This document shows positions 6,264 through 6,725 of a stretch of 6,725 nt of DNA, piece after piece (position 1 is the first letter of the stretch; the number at the start of each line of letters is the position of its first letter). Location: assembly GCA_039181495.1 (NCBI GenBank), contig JBCDCP010000141.1:1-6725 (forward strand), in the 5' to 3' direction. Made by a program: the position numbers and the translations under genes. The notes under the pieces are model-generated. The model saw nothing but the letters and a program-made list of their open reading frames with translations. It was not told the DNA's origin and did not search any database. This stretch comes from JBCDCP01 sp039181495. GTDB taxonomy: Bacteria; Pseudomonadota; Alphaproteobacteria; Rhizobiales; Tepidamorphaceae.

Positions 6264-6725
6264 TCAGCGGCACAGCTTGCGCGGACCCTCATAGGGCTGA
6301 AACGTCCCGGTTTCGGCGTCGAAGCTGCGATATTTGTCGGCGCAATAGTCATACCATTTATCGGTGAACGGCTCGGGCGCCACGGTCCACTGATGCGCGA
6401 CCTGTGGACCGGGTGCTGCACTGCGGCGTTGCGGCTGCGGCGGTGTTGCGTAGGAGCGATAGCGGTTTGAGCGCCGGTCGTAGCGATTGGATTCATTGGC
6501 GATGATCGCGCCGATGGCCAATCCGATCACCGCACCGGCGATGGCTGCGACCGCTTCATCATCATCGTCCTTGTGGTGATGGTGCCTGTGATGACGCTGG
6601 TGGCGAAGCGCGCGGCGATGCTCGCGATGGGCCTTGCGGTAGGCCCAAGGCGGCGGGGCGTCATAGTAGCCGTAGTCATAGTAACCGCGGTCATAGCCGT
6701 AATAGCCATCGGCCTGCGCCTCACC
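6264..6725 (-). CDS. BA14K-family protein, 5' end outside the window
   Basis: The frame is open to the window edge, giving 153 visible residues and a TGA at 6266-6264; the start and signal peptide lie beyond 6725. Visible order: a Gly/Tyr/Asp-rich stretch (residues 7-22, repeats of GYY and YDYG), a His/Arg-rich stretch (33-51, ending HHRHHHH), an acidic DDDDE run (53-57), a hydrophobic Ala/Gly helix (58-76, AVAAIAGA then IGLAIGAIIA), a Pro/Arg/Gln linker, and the C-terminal BA14K signature (124-153): WYDYCADKYRSFD, then TFQPYEGPRKLC with Cys128 and Cys152. This layout is usual for BA14K proteins of Brucella and relatives, which are envelope-associated; the Brucella member was described as immunoreactive and lectin-like. 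A GTG at 6530 could be mistaken for the start, but it lies inside the membrane helix. The His run with flanking acids might bind metal, which is inference only. Confidence 0.88.
   Translation of the reverse strand, partial: GEAQADGYYGYDRGYYDYGYYDAPPPWAYRKAHREHRRALRHQRHHRHHHHKDDDDEAVAAIAGAVIGLAIGAIIANESNRYDRRSNRYRSYATPPQPQRRSAAPGPQVAHQWTVAPEPFTDKWYDYCADKYRSFDAETGTFQPYEGPRKLCR

Noticed and set aside
6527..6724. Minus-strand Thr/Met/Arg-rich frame at the right edge
   Set aside because: It is a shifted shadow of the BA14K gene, whose true frame runs through the same bases with Tyr/Gly and His-rich segments.

Overview
The window looks like chromosomal DNA of an alphaproteobacterium, most likely of the Hyphomicrobiales (Rhizobiales) type. 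It is GC-rich and tightly packed. One gene belongs to the BA14K family, which is characteristic of that order. The SDR and DUF1176-type proteins are also of alphaproteobacterial style. I see no mobile element, CRISPR array, tRNA or rRNA, and nothing that suggests recent transfer.

Layout. The left block (1-1863, minus strand) is a probable operon read right to left: a CaCA-family calcium/sodium antiporter, then 8 bases later an SDR that carries the active-site pattern of pteridine reductases, then the first 27 codons of a gene cut by the window edge (possibly uvrC). A 295-base gap (1864-2158) separates this block from the divergent plus-strand kbp (ygaU) gene, a BON + LysM protein. kbp ends in a strong hairpin terminator whose right arm overlaps the last codon of the convergent glutathione transferase gene.

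The right block (2656-6725) is entirely on the minus strand. In transcription order it holds a BA14K-like protein (5' end outside the window), a 118-aa cysteine-rich exported protein, a 166-aa exported protein with four mature cysteines, a membrane-anchored ribonuclease T2, a 355-aa exported DUF1176-like protein and a YibF-type GST. The last four are separated by 39, -4 and 36 bases and are likely co-transcribed. The RNase T2 and DUF1176-like genes share an ATGA stop/start overlap.

How the genes may work together. Five consecutive products of the right block look exported or membrane-anchored and carry paired cysteines, so this is mainly an envelope/periplasm locus. RNase T2 is the only one with a predictable activity, degradation of RNA outside the cytoplasm. 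The roles of its partners are unknown. I found no clear sign of a dedicated defence or toxin system. The most interesting unexplained unit is the coupled RNase T2/DUF1176-like pair, in which the RNase has Gln instead of the usual catalytic-site Glu.
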